Positions 12,365 through 24,135 are shown, counted from the first letter of the stretch. The stretch is DNA of 64,000 bases from Terrilactibacillus sp. S3-3 (GCA_030437565.1 CP129291.1:2294001-2358000); one strand, 5' to 3'. Program-made: numbers and translations. The notes: generated by a model from the sequence alone, not told the origin.

Positions 12365-13319
12365 TTACATCTCCTCCTTGATTTCTCTGATTTTTTCCGC
12401 GATTCTAAGTTTTGCCGAACGTGCCCGGCGATTGTTCGAGATTTCTTCTTCCGTCGGCATAATCGGTTTGCGCCGGATAAGCTTAAGACAAGGTTTGGCA
12501 TTTTCGGGGATGACAGGGAGACCGGGAGGCAGATCAGGCAGTTCACTGTACGTTTTGAAAATGGTTTTGCACAATCGATCTTCAAGTGAATGAAACGTAA
12601 TCACTGACAGCCGCCTCTCCGATACGAACCAATTTCAGCGCTTGCTTCAACGATTCGTCAAAACTGCCTAATTCATCATTCACCGCAATGCGCAGCGCCT
12701 GAAAAATCCGTTTTGCCGGGTGGCCGCCCTTTCGCCTGGCCGGAGCCGGAATCGCCGACTTGATGATCTCCGCTAGCAATTCTGTAGAGTCTATCCTTGT
12801 TGTTTTTCGGCGTTCCTCAATTTTTCTGGCAATTTGTTTGGAAAATTTCTCTTCACCGTAATGATAGAAAATATACACAAGTTTTTCGTAAGGCCATTCA
12901 TTAACAATGATGTCGGCATTAAGCAGTTGATTCTGATTCATCCGCATATCAAGCGGCCCGTTATGCTGGTAGCTGAATCCTCTTTCAGCATGATCAAACT
13001 GAGGCGAAGAAACACCCAAATCATAAAGAACGCCGTCAACTTTATCGATTCCTTGCGACAACAGTTCCTTTTCCAAATTACGGAAATTCGCTTTGATAAA
13101 GGTTATTTTTTCTTCGTACTGCCGAAGACGCCCTTTCGCAGCCTCTAGGGCTTCGCTGTCTTGGTCAAAAGCAAAGAGATGGCCGCCGCCCGTGAGCCGT
13201 TTGGCAATTTCTTCGCTGTGGCCGCCGCCGCCAAGCGTACAGTCCACATACGTGCCGTCCGGTTTGACGGCCAAACCTTCAATAGCCTCTTTTTTTAATA
13301 CGGTTACATGCTCAAACAT
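12365..13319 (-). CDS. rsmH: 16S rRNA m4C1402 methyltransferase RsmH (frameshifted)
   Basis: RsmH (MraW) methylates N4 of C1402 in the decoding centre of 16S rRNA. The SAM site shows [10 protein letters not shown] near residue 26, then [28 protein letters not shown] and [10 protein letters not shown]. The total of about 318 residues fits. One frame change lies near 12595-12610. It follows mraZ by 26 bases and abuts ftsL, so it is part of the dcw operon. Confidence 0.94.
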
Positions 13320-13345
13320 GATGCGTTCCTTTCATTTGAACCCTC

Positions 13346-13781
13346 TTATAAGTTAAAATCCAACAGATTTTCGGAAATCTCACTAAATGACGTCTCGGAT
13401 TGTTCGTAATAGCTCTTCCAAACCGCCTGGTTCCAAATTTCAATACGATTGGAGACGCCAATCACGGTGCAATCCTTTTCCAGCTTGGCATAGTCTCGCA
13501 GTGTTTGAGTGATAGATACTCGGCCCTGCTTGTCAAGCACGCAGTCGCTTGCTCCCGAGAAAAAAAAGCGGGTAAAAGCTCTTGCATCTTTCTTTGTAAA
13601 AGGGAGGGGCTTTCAGTTTTTGTTCAATTTGCTGCCACTCTTTCAAAGGGTAGACAAAAATGCATTGATCTAGTCCCCTGGTTATCACGAATGTTTCGCC
13701 GAGTTCCTCGCGAAATTTCGAAGGGATGATCAGTCTGCCTTTGACGTCTATGCTGTGCTGAAATTCACCCATGAACAACAT
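13346..13781 (-). CDS. mraZ: Transcriptional regulator MraZ (frameshifted)
   Basis: MraZ is an AbrB-fold DNA-binding regulator of the dcw operon. Two SpoVT-AbrB-like repeats are visible: [20 protein letters not shown] at the start and [17 protein letters not shown] in the second half. Family length is about 143 residues, which the full span matches with one frame change near 13540-13585. GTGG repeats upstream (13797-13842) fit autorepression. It is the first gene of the cluster. Confidence 0.92.
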
Positions 13782-13796
13782 AGGACATCATGCCTC

Positions 13797-13842
13797 CCAC
13801 TTTTTCCCCCTAACTTTACCACATCTCCCCACTTTCCACCAC
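13797..13842 (-). promoter_or_regulatory. Phased GTGG repeats, probable MraZ operator
   Basis: On the minus strand GTGG occurs at 13842-13839, 13839-13836, 13832-13829, 13822-13819 and 13800-13797, several about 10 bases apart and each in an A/G-rich context such as AAAGTGGGGAG. MraZ of other bacteria binds runs of AAAGTG-type repeats upstream of its own gene. The link to this MraZ is inferred from that knowledge and the position. Confidence 0.65.
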
Positions 13843-13866
13843 TCTCTTTTTATTATTCGTGCAGAT

Positions 13867-13901
13867 AAAAAAAAATCCTGCCATGAGGCAAGACTTTTTT
13901 A
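13867..13901 (-). terminator. Rho-independent terminator of bshC
   Basis: A stem AGTCTTGCC / GGCAGGATT with an ATGA-type loop is followed on the minus strand by a run of T. It lies 35 bases after the bshC stop and before the mraZ control region. Confidence 0.7.
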
Positions 13902-13934
13902 TATTAAATTAAAAAAAGGCAGATGAAGGAATAC

Positions 13935-15566
13935 TTAACATTCAATCAAGTAATGCCCCTCGCTGTCAAAATGGAACGACTCGTTCATCATGTCGTCAAC
14001 AAATGAAAATCCCCAGCGATTAATAAAGTAAAAAATGCTCCAAACGCGTTCTTGCGGCGAGCCCATAGGCATAAGTATCGTCTCTGCTTTGTCAAACCGC
14101 GACAAATTCAACACGATTTTGTCTTTCAATCTCTCGCCGCATATATTTTCCCAGGATATCCACCTGTCTTTTTAAGAGCAGCAAGTTCTTATCAGCAATA
14201 TTTTCCAGTCCGCGGCTGATTGTAATCGCGAGCTGCGAAAGCGGAGAATGGACATCCGCCAGTTTTTTTTTTTTTTGCAAGCCGCGATCGCCTGATCAAT
14301 GTCGAATCCGGTCTCATTTTTCAGCCATCGATCCTTTAATTTCGGCAGTCGACCCTGCAAAACATCGGCGATTGATATTTCTCTTTTTTCAAGCCACTTT
14401 CGGGCTGAACCGGGAACGAAAGTGATGTGTAATCTTGGAACGACAGGCGGCATTTCCAGTCCCATGCAGCGAAAAGCCGATCCCAGAGCCGACCAATAGG
14501 TGATTTCACCGGGACCGGCAATAAAAGCGAGTGTCGGCAATAACAGTTCCTGCATCATCGGCCTTGTGACCACGTTATTGCTTAATTTCTCCGGCGTTTC
14601 CTCTACCACTTTCAAATTGCTCCGCGCTGAGATGAACGCGGCCGTTTTTTCCAATCAAGTCTTGGCCTCGCTGCTCAAGCAATTCCCGCTGCCCATTTTC
14701 ATTAATAAACAAATTGGCGCTGCCCGTTTTTTGATCCAGTGGTACCTCGTAACCAAGTGAGCGCAGAGCACCAAGCCGCTCCATCACCGCCTGATTGATC
14801 TCGGTTCTTTTGTCAAACATTCTGCGAAAATAGTCGCGCTCGATTTGCCGCAAACATCGATCGTTTGAATCAAGTAAGATCAGTCCGTAACGGGAAAACA
14901 TCCGATGTAACAAGAAAGAAAAAAAAAATCGACAGGGCTTGCAGATTTTTCAGCGAATGTCTCCACTTCCGCAAGGACGTCTTTTGTATATGCCGTTTCG
15001 TCAAAAGCCGCAAAGACCCGTCTCACCCACTTAAGCAGCTCGTCATGTTTGAGCTTTAAATCAGATATGGATTGCTTATTCGCCAGCGGTCCGTCATATT
15101 TGCACTTTTTAAAATGTCCGTTCTCATGGACAAAAAGGTGATTGATTTCATCAAAATCATGATCCTCACCGGCAATCCAAAAAACCGGTACAACCGGTTT
15201 TCTAAGCTGCCGTTCCTGTTCTTCTGCAAATTTGATAATCGTCAGGCACTTATGTACCGTGAGTGCGGCTCCCGTCAGCAGCCCGGCTTGCTGACCGCCG
15301 ACAACAGCCACTCCCTCCCCTGTTTCCAGTTTTTTAATATTTTCAAAAACCTTCTTATTATCGGTATAATTTTGATTGAAACGCGTCAAAACCTCCGAAA
15401 GCTGCGAACGTTTGTAGCTTCGCTGTGCAATAGCTTTTAATCGCTGTGCAAACGACTCGCTCTTTCGATAGGCATAGTTAAAAAAACGAGGCATGCCGCC
15501 TTGCCATTGCATATAGTCTTCCACTAATTTTGAAGAACGAAGAGCTAAACCTGTTTTTGTCTGCAC
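13935..15566 (-). CDS. bshC: Bacillithiol synthase, cysteine-adding enzyme BshC (frameshifted)
   Basis: BshC is the putative cysteine ligase of bacillithiol synthesis, so this cell probably uses that thiol. Diagnostic stretches are LVEDYMQWQGGMPRFFNY near the N-terminus, VVGGQQAGLLTGAALTVHK, PVFWIAGEDHDFDEINH, and EITYWSALGSAFRCMGLEMP. The start is a GTG at 15566 eight bases after GGAGG; the span gives about 543 residues, as in B. subtilis YllA. At least four frame changes occur, several at runs of 9-14 A/T such as 14262-14277. Position next to mraZ is conserved. Confidence 0.9.
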
Positions 15567-15608
15567 AAGCCTTTTCCTCCCTGAACAAACTAAATCCGTG
15601 CATAACAG

Positions 15609-15637
15609 AGTATAGCAAACTCCAGGTGGATTCCCAA
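15609..15637 (-). promoter_or_regulatory. Sigma-A promoter of bshC
   Basis: TTGGGA at 15637-15632 and TATACT at 15614-15609 are 17 bases apart on the minus strand. The start codon of bshC lies about 43 bases downstream of the -10 box. Confidence 0.7.
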
Positions 15638-15840
15638 AAAGATTGCTCGGCAAAAATCGGGGTCGCTTTCATCATCCGCCGGGCATCCGCATCATTCAGG
15701 CCGCTACCAAAGTGACGCTGCATCCATACATTCCTTTTAATCTCGGGTAAATTTTTTTTTTTTTTCTTATTGTTATATTTATATTATAATATTGAAAAGG
15801 TGCGCTCGCCCCTGTAATAGAACTCAAGAACTGACACAGC

Positions 15841-15885
15841 AAAAAAGGCGGGTCCAAAAACAATATGTTTGGACCGCCTTTTTTT
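15841..15885 (-). terminator. Terminator of the RsfA-like gene
   Basis: A near-perfect hairpin (GGCGGTCCAAA paired with TTTGGACCGCC, one bulged G) is flanked by A and T runs, so it could work in both directions. It overlaps the last bases of the RsfA-like gene. Between it and bshC (15567-15840) there is only the bshC promoter and an A/T-rich run with 14 T. Confidence 0.85.
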
Positions 15886-16519
15886 ATTTTCCCGCTTTTT
15901 CAAATGTCCCGCTGTTTTTTACTTCGTTTTCCAAATGTCCGTCGCTTTGACTTTGGACAAGATGGCGCGCCTTATCAACAATCTGAACAATCTGAACAAT
16001 TGAAGCGTAATTTTGCTTCATCTCACCATATTCCTTCTTTAATGCGTGATAAGAATGCTCAAGAGCACGATACTTGATTTGCAGATGCTCGACCTTTAAT
16101 TGCAGGTTCTCTGTCTCCCTTTTGTCGGCATGCTCTTGTTCGTCCCTTTGTTTTAATTCGTTCAAGAAATCAATCACTTCGTCCAGTGTAAGCGATGTTA
16201 AAGGCGCCAGAGCGTCTTGCTGAGTGTCAATCTCCTCATCCGGCTGAATGTTTGCCGGTTCTTTTGGCTGCGGCAATGATTTCTTTCTTTGTTTAATCAC
16301 TTTTCGCTGCTCTTTTGCCAGTTTAATGGCCTCTTCATAATTCTTTCTTACCAGCGAGTTCCATCTGAATCCGCATGCCGCCGCCGTTCTTGAAAGACGG
16401 CGGCCAACTTCTTCAAAGGCGACAAGCTGTGTGCTCCCCTCTCGAATATGTCTGAGCACCGTTTCAGCCAGCAACAGATCTTCCTCATGCGACCATGCAT
16501 CCTGCCGTATTGATGGCAT
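15884..16519 (-). CDS. RsfA-family transcriptional regulator (YlbO-like)
   Basis: This intact 211-residue protein starts with a Myb/SANT-like domain ([20 protein letters not shown], ending near [11 protein letters not shown]) as in RsfA/YlbO, known as prespore or sporulation transcription factors. A charged linker follows and then a long coiled coil from about residue 125 ([20 protein letters not shown] and on). The start has a GGAGGG site. It sits near the ylbN-rpmF block, where ylbO lies in B. subtilis. The exact gene it controls cannot be read from the sequence. Confidence 0.85.
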   Translation of the reverse strand: MPSIRQDAWSHEEDLLLAETVLRHIREGSTQLVAFEEVGRRLSRTAAACGFRWNSLVRKNYEEAIKLAKEQRKVIKQRKKSLPQPKEPANIQPDEEIDTQQDALAPLTSLTLDEVIDFLNELKQRDEQEHADKRETENLQLKVEHLQIKYRALEHSYHALKKEYGEMKQNYASIVQIVQIVDKARHLVQSQSDGHLENEVKNSGTFEKAGK

Positions 16520-16589
16520 GACATTCCCTCCATTCTAGAAGCCTCAAGCGACATCATTGAAAAGAAAACTGTTCGCTTGATATACGTTT

Positions 16590-16802
16590 TAAAGTTTTCA
16601 TGATGAAAATGAAACTCACCGCTGGAATCTCTTTTAACAATCTGTTAAGAAAGAAAAGACAGCCATTGATAGAAGTTTCATCTCATCCGGTTAAAAGAGG
16701 CCCATCCTTTAAAGCGCCGGCGATGAACGCCAAAAAATCCCGACTGATTCAATCAACTTATCTGCAAAATGAAAGAGACCACTAATAAAGTTTCATCTTA
16801 TC
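16590..16802. repeat. Inverted-repeat patch with AGTTTCAT motifs
   Basis: The gene-free stretch 16520-16922 holds a perfect palindrome TTTTCAT-G-ATGAAAA near 16595, the arm GATGAAAATGAAACT (about 16602-16616) and two inverted copies, AGTTTCATCTCATCC (16674-16688) and AGTTTCATCTTATC (16789-16802). It may be a degraded mobile-element end. A 61-codon plus-strand frame over it has no ribosome site. Nothing else was recognised here. Confidence 0.35.
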
Positions 16803-16922
16803 CTATGCAAATGCTAGGAAAGATAGACTAAATATTCTATGGATTAAATTAACAATTACTGGAAAATACGAGAACAAATTTAAAAAGAAACATTCAGCAA
16901 GATGAGAGCTCGTGAGAAAAAT

Positions 16923-16956
16923 AAAAAAAAAGGATGAGGGGGTTAACCTCATCCTT
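16923..16956 (-). terminator. Terminator of ylbN-rpmF
   Basis: A 10-base perfect stem AAGGATGAGG / CCTCATCCTT with a 7-base loop is followed on the minus strand by a run of T. It lies 20 bases after the rpmF stop. Confidence 0.9.
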
Positions 16957-16975
16957 CTTTAATCATCGACTTTCT

Positions 16976-17149
16976 TTATTTTTCAACGACGACTTCACCT
17001 TTGTATGAGCCGCATGCGGGACATACACGGTGCGCTAGTTTATATTCGCCACAGTTGTCGCATTTTACCATACCAGGTAATGCTAATTTAAAATGTGTAC
17101 GGCGTTTATTTTTACGTGTTGTAGACGTTCTTCTTTTTGGTACTGCCAT
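16976..17149 (-). CDS. rpmF: 50S ribosomal protein L32
   Basis: The 57-residue protein begins [19 protein letters not shown], the standard L32 start, and carries a zinc ribbon with CDNC and CPAC. A GGAGGTG site precedes the ATG at 17149; an in-frame extension upstream to 17182 is not needed. It follows ylbN by 22 bases and shares its promoter, the usual pairing in bacteria. Confidence 0.97.
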   Translation of the reverse strand: MAVPKRRTSTTRKNKRRTHFKLALPGMVKCDNCGEYKLAHRVCPACGSYKGEVVVEK

Positions 17150-17171
17150 GGGTTCGCACCTCCTCGGACAT

Positions 17172-17695
17172 TTATTCGTCAAAAAACTTTTTCAGTTTTT
17201 CCAACCGCGGGTCAATTTCATGCTTCTTTTTTTTTTTCCGTCACAAGCTCCCATCCTTCTCCGGAAGGGAGGTTATCTGGTTCCGCTTTCGCTTCTTCGC
17301 TGACAACGCGCATCGGTTTCTCAACCAAAATGGCTTCAACGATATATGGAACAAGATCAATGTGATCATCCTTAATCTCATGAACCCATTCATCATCCGC
17401 TTCATTGATACTGGCTGATGCGTTTAATAGAAAGGTTTCCGATGTGTGAATGTGAAAAGGATAATCAACATCCTTCAAGGTGAGCGCACAAGGCAACACC
17501 ATTGTTCCTTCAATCCATAAGTGAAAAGTCAGCGATTGTTTTGAAAATTCAACGAATCCTTTAACTTCCACTGGCGAAAGATGCCTTATTTCCGGATCAA
17601 CACGACAATTCCAGAGGCAATGCCACTTTTTCCTGAAAACTAAATCCTTCCTGTTTATACTCCAGCAGGTCGGGTACTGTCCACTCTAAAGCCAT
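17172..17695 (-). CDS. ylbN: YceD/DUF177 family protein YlbN (frameshifted)
   Basis: DUF177 proteins are encoded with rpmF across bacteria and are linked to 23S rRNA or L32 maturation, though the exact role is not settled. The N-terminus is [13 protein letters not shown]; the middle has [18 protein letters not shown], where one of the family's two CxxC-like cysteines remains, and the end is [13 protein letters not shown]. About 174 residues. Frame changes lie near 17605 and at a T run near 17224-17235. The start ATG 17695 has an AGAGGTGG site. Confidence 0.88.
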
Positions 17696-17722
17696 CTAAA
17701 CCACCTCTAGACAACAAATGTT

Positions 17723-17751
17723 ATTATAATCTTTGCCTTACAGATTGTCAA
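17723..17751 (-). promoter_or_regulatory. Consensus sigma-A promoter of ylbN-rpmF
   Basis: On the minus strand TTGACA (17751-17746) and TATAAT (17728-17723) are both perfect and separated by 17 bases. The ylbN start codon is 27 bases further on. Such a strong promoter fits a ribosomal protein operon. The remaining gene-free stretch to tmcAL (17752-18314) has no supported gene. Confidence 0.92.
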
Positions 17752-18007
17752 TAAGACCTTTTTCTCTTCCAAATATCGAATAAATCTTTTATAATATCCA
17801 TTGAGAAGGCTCCATTCTTTATGTACTCGCCTAGTTAGCGTACATTTAGAATACAGAGTCTTCTCTTTTTCGTCCAGTAATCTGCTAGAGAGAGGCGCCG
17901 ATCGGCCTCCTGATTATCCCCCGAGAAATATTTTACACAAACTTTTTTCTCCTTTCACTAATCATAAGATAGCACAGCCTTCAAGCCAAGCCAATGCCAA
18001 TAATTAG

Positions 18008-18066
18008 GTAACCCGGCCGCGGCTTACGATCCACCTGCGGACGCCAGAGGCCACCTAGTTAGCCCA
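18008..18066 (+). repeat. Weak third copy of the AGAGGC hairpin repeat
   Basis: The stretch around CCAGAGGCCACCTAGTTAG resembles the right half of the repeats at 20725 and 23972 (AGAGGC then CTTAGTT), again with G/C-rich hairpin potential. Similarity to the other two is clearly lower, so it may be chance. Confidence 0.3.
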
Positions 18067-18314
18067 CACTCATTTTCTCTTCTTCTTTCTCATCTCCGCC
18101 TTGGCTCCTTGAAGCTTCCAAACGAAATCAGTGGAGCAAACGAAAATCCAGGTCATTGATCGTTTTGACGTTCAGCTTTGGGACGGCGGGACGGTTGAAA
18201 AGTAAACCGGCCCGTTTATTATTTTCTCGCGTCTCCCGTCCCATCCGCCTGGCTTGTTTCCTCAGAAATGAATTTGTTAAAATATATTATATTATGATAC
18301 AAAGGAAGATTTTT

Positions 18315-19567
18315 ATGAAAGTTACGGGCATTGTTGCCGAATATAATCCGTTTCATAACGGACATCTCTATCATTTGCAAGAAAAAAAAAAAAAAACTGG
18401 AACCCGATGTCACGATTGCCGTTATGAGCGGGGATTTTTTGCAGCGCGGTGAGCCGGCCCTGCTTTCCAAATGGCTGAGAACAAAGATGGCTCTAACAGC
18501 AGGGGTAGATCTCGTTTTTGAACTGCCTTATGCCTATGCCGTTCAAAAAGCGGATACATTTGCCGCCGGAGCCGTTGCCATTCTCGATCAGCTTAAGGCG
18601 ATTTTCTCTGTTTTGGCAGTGAAAGCGGTGATATGGCAACGTTTCAGCGCACCTATCGCCTGATGGAGCTCCATGAAGAGAGCTTGCATCATTCCGTCAA
18701 ATCATGGATGGCAAAGGGCTGCAGCTATCCAAAAGCCTATGCTTTGGCATTCCGGTCGGCGGCAGCCGGCACCGGGCAGCCAATCGTCGATTTCTTCCAG
18801 CCCAACAACAACCTGGGCTTCCATTATCTAAAGGCAATAAAAGCGCGCCATAGCAAGATACAGGCGGCGACCGTTGCACGTAAAGGGACTGATTATCACG
18901 ACGACACGCTTCTTTACGGTCAGCCGATTGCCAGTGCCAGCGGCATCCGCAAACATCTTCTAGAAGGAAAACCGCTTGACGAGCTGCGAAGTAAAATGCC
19001 GGACGCCGTCTTTCAATGCCTGCAAAGCGCGGCAAAAAAAAAAACAGCCGGACCGCCGATTGGGAAGCTTTTTTCCCTTTTTTAAAATATCGCCTCTTAT
19101 CAACAGCCCCCGGCGATCTGACGGCACTTTACGGAATGGAGGAAGGCATCGAGAATCGCCTTGTGAAAAAAATCAATCGCGCCGAACATTTTTCCGATTT
19201 TATTGCTGCGTTGAAAACAAAACGCTATACATGGACAAGACTGCAGCGGCTAGCCACACACGTCTTAACAGGCGCCAAGAAAAATGTGATGAAAAGCGTG
19301 CTTGATCAAGAAAAAATCCCCTATTTACGCTTACTTGGAATGAATCAAGCCGGCCAGGACTACCTTCACAGCATCAAAAAGCAGCTATCCGTTCCGCTCA
19401 TTTCAAAAATCAAGAAAGACCGGCATCCGCTCCTTGAGCTTGATATTAGGACGGCACAGCTCTATGAGTTTATCGTCGGCTTACAATCCCCCCGCAAAGA
19501 CGGCGGCTTTCAAGAAACAGAGAAAGCGCCGATTCGCTTTGAAGAACGAACCGGACGCTTTTTTTAA
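18315..19567 (+). CDS. tmcAL: tRNA(Met) cytidine acetate ligase TmcAL/YlbM (frameshifted)
   Basis: TmcAL makes N4-acetylcytidine at the wobble base of elongator tRNA(Met) from acetate and ATP. It starts [17 protein letters not shown], where HNGH is the nucleotidyltransferase HxGH motif, followed by [18 protein letters not shown] and [27 protein letters not shown] residues ([12 protein letters not shown]) and ISASGIR-type residues follow. About 417 residues. Frame changes occur at a run of 14 A near 18382-18395, near 18610-18640 and at an A run near 19034. An AAAGGAAGA site precedes the ATG. It converges with ylbL. Confidence 0.92.
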
Positions 19568-19587
19568 AACAAGGAAAAGAGGCACGG

Positions 19588-20614
19588 CTACTTTGTCCGC
19601 TTCAAATAATTTACAGCGTCGTCAAACGTGCTGACCGGTACAATTTTCAAATGGGCGCCGATCGCTTTGGCCGTTTTTTCTGCATTTTCCGCTTCATGAT
19701 CCGCTGTCGGAGCAAAAAAGATGTCGGCTCCCGATGCATTCGCGCCCACCACTTTTTCGTCAATGCCGCCGATCGGGCCGACTGATCCGTCCATCTCCAT
19801 CGTCCCCGTACCGGCAATCTGGCGTCCTTTGGCAAGATCCTGTCTGGTTAATTGATCATAAATTTCGAGCGTCATCATTAATCCTGCAGATGGTCCGCCG
19901 ATATTTTTTATATTGAAAGAAAGCGGCGGGTGAACGATCACATTTGCCTGATTGCTTTGTGTGATGCCAATGCCGTATTTTGTTTTTCCCCCAGTCAATT
20001 TTTTAGGAAATTTTCCGATTTTCACTGCGACTTGTTTGACTTTTCCATCCCGTTTAATGGTCAGATGGAACACTTCACCCGACTTTTTTCCCTTTAAAAG
20101 CGGCCATTTGATCGATGGATCGTACTTTTTTTCCTTCGGCGCCAATAATGATGTCGCCGCTTTGCAGAACTTTTGCGCTGGGCATTGAAGAAATGACATC
20201 AAGAATCAGGATTCCTTTTTTTTTTTCTAATTTTGGATGTTTTTTCGCTTTTTTATAAGCGATGTAAGTTGCTGCTCTTTGCGCGCCTTTCATATAATCC
20301 AATTGCCGTAAATTGTATTCTTCCTCATTTTCATTAGGGAGTTTTATCGCTTCTTCTTTCACTAAAGTCGTATACTTATTTCGATCATATTTTGCCCATA
20401 AGTACTGATAAACGTTGGCCTGGCCGACGTATATATATACAAGCATAAACGCACCTTTTACTTTATGGCCTTTGACTTTGACTTTGAGTCCGTTGATTGA
20501 CTCGGCGGCTCCCGGCTTTTCAACAAAATAAGGCGTTTTGACAAAGTTAAGCGCGACAATAATGATAATAACGATCAAAATGACCAGATTTCTTCGTTTT
20601 CGGCTGGCTTTCAC
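19588..20614 (-). CDS. ylbL: PDZ-Lon membrane protease YlbL (frameshifted)
   Basis: The protein has one N-terminal membrane helix (residues 9-24, rich in Ile and Val), a PDZ domain around SAKVLQSGDIIIGAEGKKV, and a Lon-type protease domain. The catalytic serine is in GGPSAGLMMTLEIYD and the lysine in GIDEKVVGA. B. subtilis YlbL is linked to recovery from DNA damage by degrading the cell-division inhibitor YneA; that role is known for the homologue, not shown here. One frame change lies near 20085-20110. The usual neighbour ylbK (patatin-like) is absent. Confidence 0.9.
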
Positions 20615-20724
20615 CTGTATCCCCCATCCCTTGTCATATTGGACATGCCGCAGGGCAGCACCCGCGTTTTTCGCTGCTTTGTCAATAGCCTACCACAAAA
20701 AACGCAAATCTCTTCATTTTTTAA

Positions 20725-20790
20725 AGAAAACTGGCCGAGTGACTAGCCGTAGGCGAAGGCAGAGGCCAGCCCGACTTACACTATTTTCCT
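20725..20790 (+). repeat. Dispersed hairpin repeat, copy 2
   Basis: It begins TTAAAGAAAACTGGCCGA and shares this and AGGCG-AG-CAGAGGC with the copy at 23972. CTGGCC...GGCCAG can close a stem around it. It lies in the 334-base gap between ylbL and spoVV, which holds no other gene. Confidence 0.6.
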
Positions 20791-20948
20791 CTATAATCTT
20801 TATACTTTCCTACAGTGTGAAAAATAATTGATATTTAATTTGGAAGATCGAAAGGCCAAGAGGTCTAATTCCGGTATAAAAACGTATATTGATCAGGGAC
20901 AGGTTGACTTGTACCAGGCAAACGTGCCTCCGGAAAGGGGCTGAATCC

Positions 20949-22646
<1,698 letters not shown>

Positions 22647-22715
22647 CAGAAATCCTTCTTTCTTGTTTAAGATGGCCTGTAATTATAAAATACAGTCTGT
22701 TCCTTTATTGAAGTA

Positions 22716-23281
22716 TTATTTTCCCGTCTTTAAAACATAAATGGAAACCGCCGTTTTCCCGTGATAGGTGTGATATTTCCACTTTAGCAATCGATCTTCA
22801 AAATTTTCGGGCAACTCTACAGTATCTTCGTGCTCGGCAACAACGATGGCGCCATCGGAAAGCAGATCCATGTTTAACAATGCTTCAATATCAGCTGTGA
22901 GATGCTGCCTCGCGTAGGGCGGGTCGATGAACACATAATCGAAACGCCTGTTCTGCCTGGCAAGTAAAGGAAAGACGCGTGCCACATCCTGGCGAAAAAT
23001 ATCCGAACGCTCTTCGTAACGGCACCGCGAAAGGTTTTCACGAATCACAGAACACGCCGCACTTGCTTTATCAACGAATACCGCCCGGTCAGCCCCGCGG
23101 CTCATGCTTCAATGCCCAGGCCGCCGCTGCCGCCATACAGATCCAGCACCTCTCCGCCCGTAAAAAAGGGGCCAATCATGTTAAAGATCGTCTCTTTGAC
23201 TTTATCCGTGGTCGGTCTTGTCATCCGGCTGCTGGCCGTCTTTAACGTTCTCCCTTTATTCTCACCTGCAATGACTCGCAC
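22716..23281 (-). CDS. rsmD: 16S rRNA m2G966 methyltransferase RsmD (frameshifted)
   Basis: RsmD (YlbH) methylates G966 of 16S rRNA. It starts [15 protein letters not shown] with GTG at 23281 after AGGAGG. SAM and substrate motifs are [32 protein letters not shown] and the catalytic FIDPPY. About 188 residues. A frame change of one base lies near 23103. It probably shares a transcript with coaD. Confidence 0.93.
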
Positions 23282-23327
23282 CTTTTTTCCTCCTAACCGG
23301 TTAAGTCGCCTTCGATTTTTTTTTTTT

Positions 23328-23356
23328 AGTATAACTCAAGCGGCTTGTGTTAATAA
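23328..23356 (-). promoter_or_regulatory. Candidate sigma-A promoter of rsmD-coaD
   Basis: TTATTA at 23356-23351 and TATACT at 23333-23328 are 17 bases apart on the minus strand, 47 bases before the rsmD GTG. The -35 box is weak. Confidence 0.5.
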
Positions 23357-23477
23357 TACTTGATGGCAGCATCCCTTGTGATGTTGTTCCAACCGCGGAG
23401 ACTTACGTTTCCCCATAAGTTTTTCCGCCGGTTTCTCCTCTCCCATTGTCTTGGCATAACACTATGCGTAAAGGCAG

Positions 23478-23505
23478 CCCGCAGTCATTCTGCGGGTTTT
23501 TCTTT
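23478..23505 (+). terminator. Orphan plus-strand terminator
   Basis: The stem CCCGCAG / CTGCGGG with a TCATT loop is followed on the plus strand by TTTTTC. No plus-strand gene with a ribosome site precedes it, and the minus side lacks a T run. It may end a small RNA transcribed from about 23340. Confidence 0.6.
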
Positions 23506-23566
23506 TTTCAAAAAACAATGATGGGAATGGCACATTTCCGCCGCCCTAAAAAATTGCAGTACTCTA

Positions 23567-23842
23567 TTAATAGATGAAAGCTTCCTCTTTCTCTTCTCTT
23601 TTTTTTCTTTTTTTCATAAGTCGTTTTGATTTCCTGCAAATGTGATCGTTCAATATTCTTAACGCATTTTAATTGTCTCAATTCATTGATTGTCCATTCC
23701 ACTTTTTCATTATCGCAATAAAGAACAGCGTATTTCATTCTTTTTGATACATAATGAAGATGACCGTAGCGCCGCAGTGCTCGTACATATTTGAGATGCT
23801 GCACCAAATAATAATAAGACCGTCGCGCTTTCTTCCCACCAT
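23567..23842 (-). CDS. ylbG: YlbG, DUF2129 protein (frameshifted)
   Basis: This protein of about 91 residues starts MVGRKRDGLIII after AAGGAG and has the family core HLKYVRALRRYGHLHYVSKRM and KYAVLYCD. It lies between rsmD and ricF as in B. subtilis. Its molecular role is unknown. Two frame changes occur: one near 23800-23815 and one at an A run near 23597-23615; after the second the natural end reads EEKEEAFIY. Confidence 0.85.
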
Positions 23843-23964
23843 AACAACGTCTCCTTACCTATACAAGTTTTGTCCCGGCGCATATGCCATTATTTCGCTG
23901 TCGTCTTTCATTTCTCTCACAGGCGGATTCTGTCTTCAAATCCGGGCTGACAGAACTATGTATG

Positions 23965-24035
23965 CGTTTTCCTTAAAGAAAACTTGCCGATTGGCAAGCC
24001 TTTAGGCGCAGACAGAGGCTTAGTTGCACTTATAC
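23965..24035 (+). repeat. Dispersed hairpin repeat, copy 3
   Basis: The copy starts CCTTAAAGAAAACTTGCCGA. CTTGCC-GATT-GGCAAG is a perfect hairpin, followed by GCC-TTTA-GGC and CAGACAGAGGCTTAG. It matches copy 2 (20725) through TTAAAGAAAACT and the AGGCG...CAGAGGC core. It occupies most of the gap between ylbG and ricF. Confidence 0.6.
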
Positions 24036-24072
24036 TTTTTTCCGCTGAGATTTTATAATCTCTTAAAGTATC

Positions 24073-24112
24073 AAAAAACAAAGCGACGAGGGAAAAGTTT
24101 CGTTTCCCTCCT
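24073..24112 (-). terminator. Terminator of ricF
   Basis: GAGGGAAA / TTTCCCTC with a 7-base loop (24088-24110), followed on the minus strand after a few bases by TTTGTTTTTT. It lies 24 bases after the ricF stop. Confidence 0.65.
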
Positions 24113-24135
24113 CATCCAGACATCAGCTTGAACCC

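Noticed and set aside
15567..15723. Minus-strand frame upstream of bshC (starts MQRHFGSG)
   Set aside because: It holds a good promoter for bshC, has no clear ribosome site, and does not resemble panE or another neighbour gene.
17801..18007. 68-codon plus-strand frame between ylbN and tmcAL
   Set aside because: No ribosome site, low complexity and no family pattern; only the ylbN promoter and a weak repeat are supported here.
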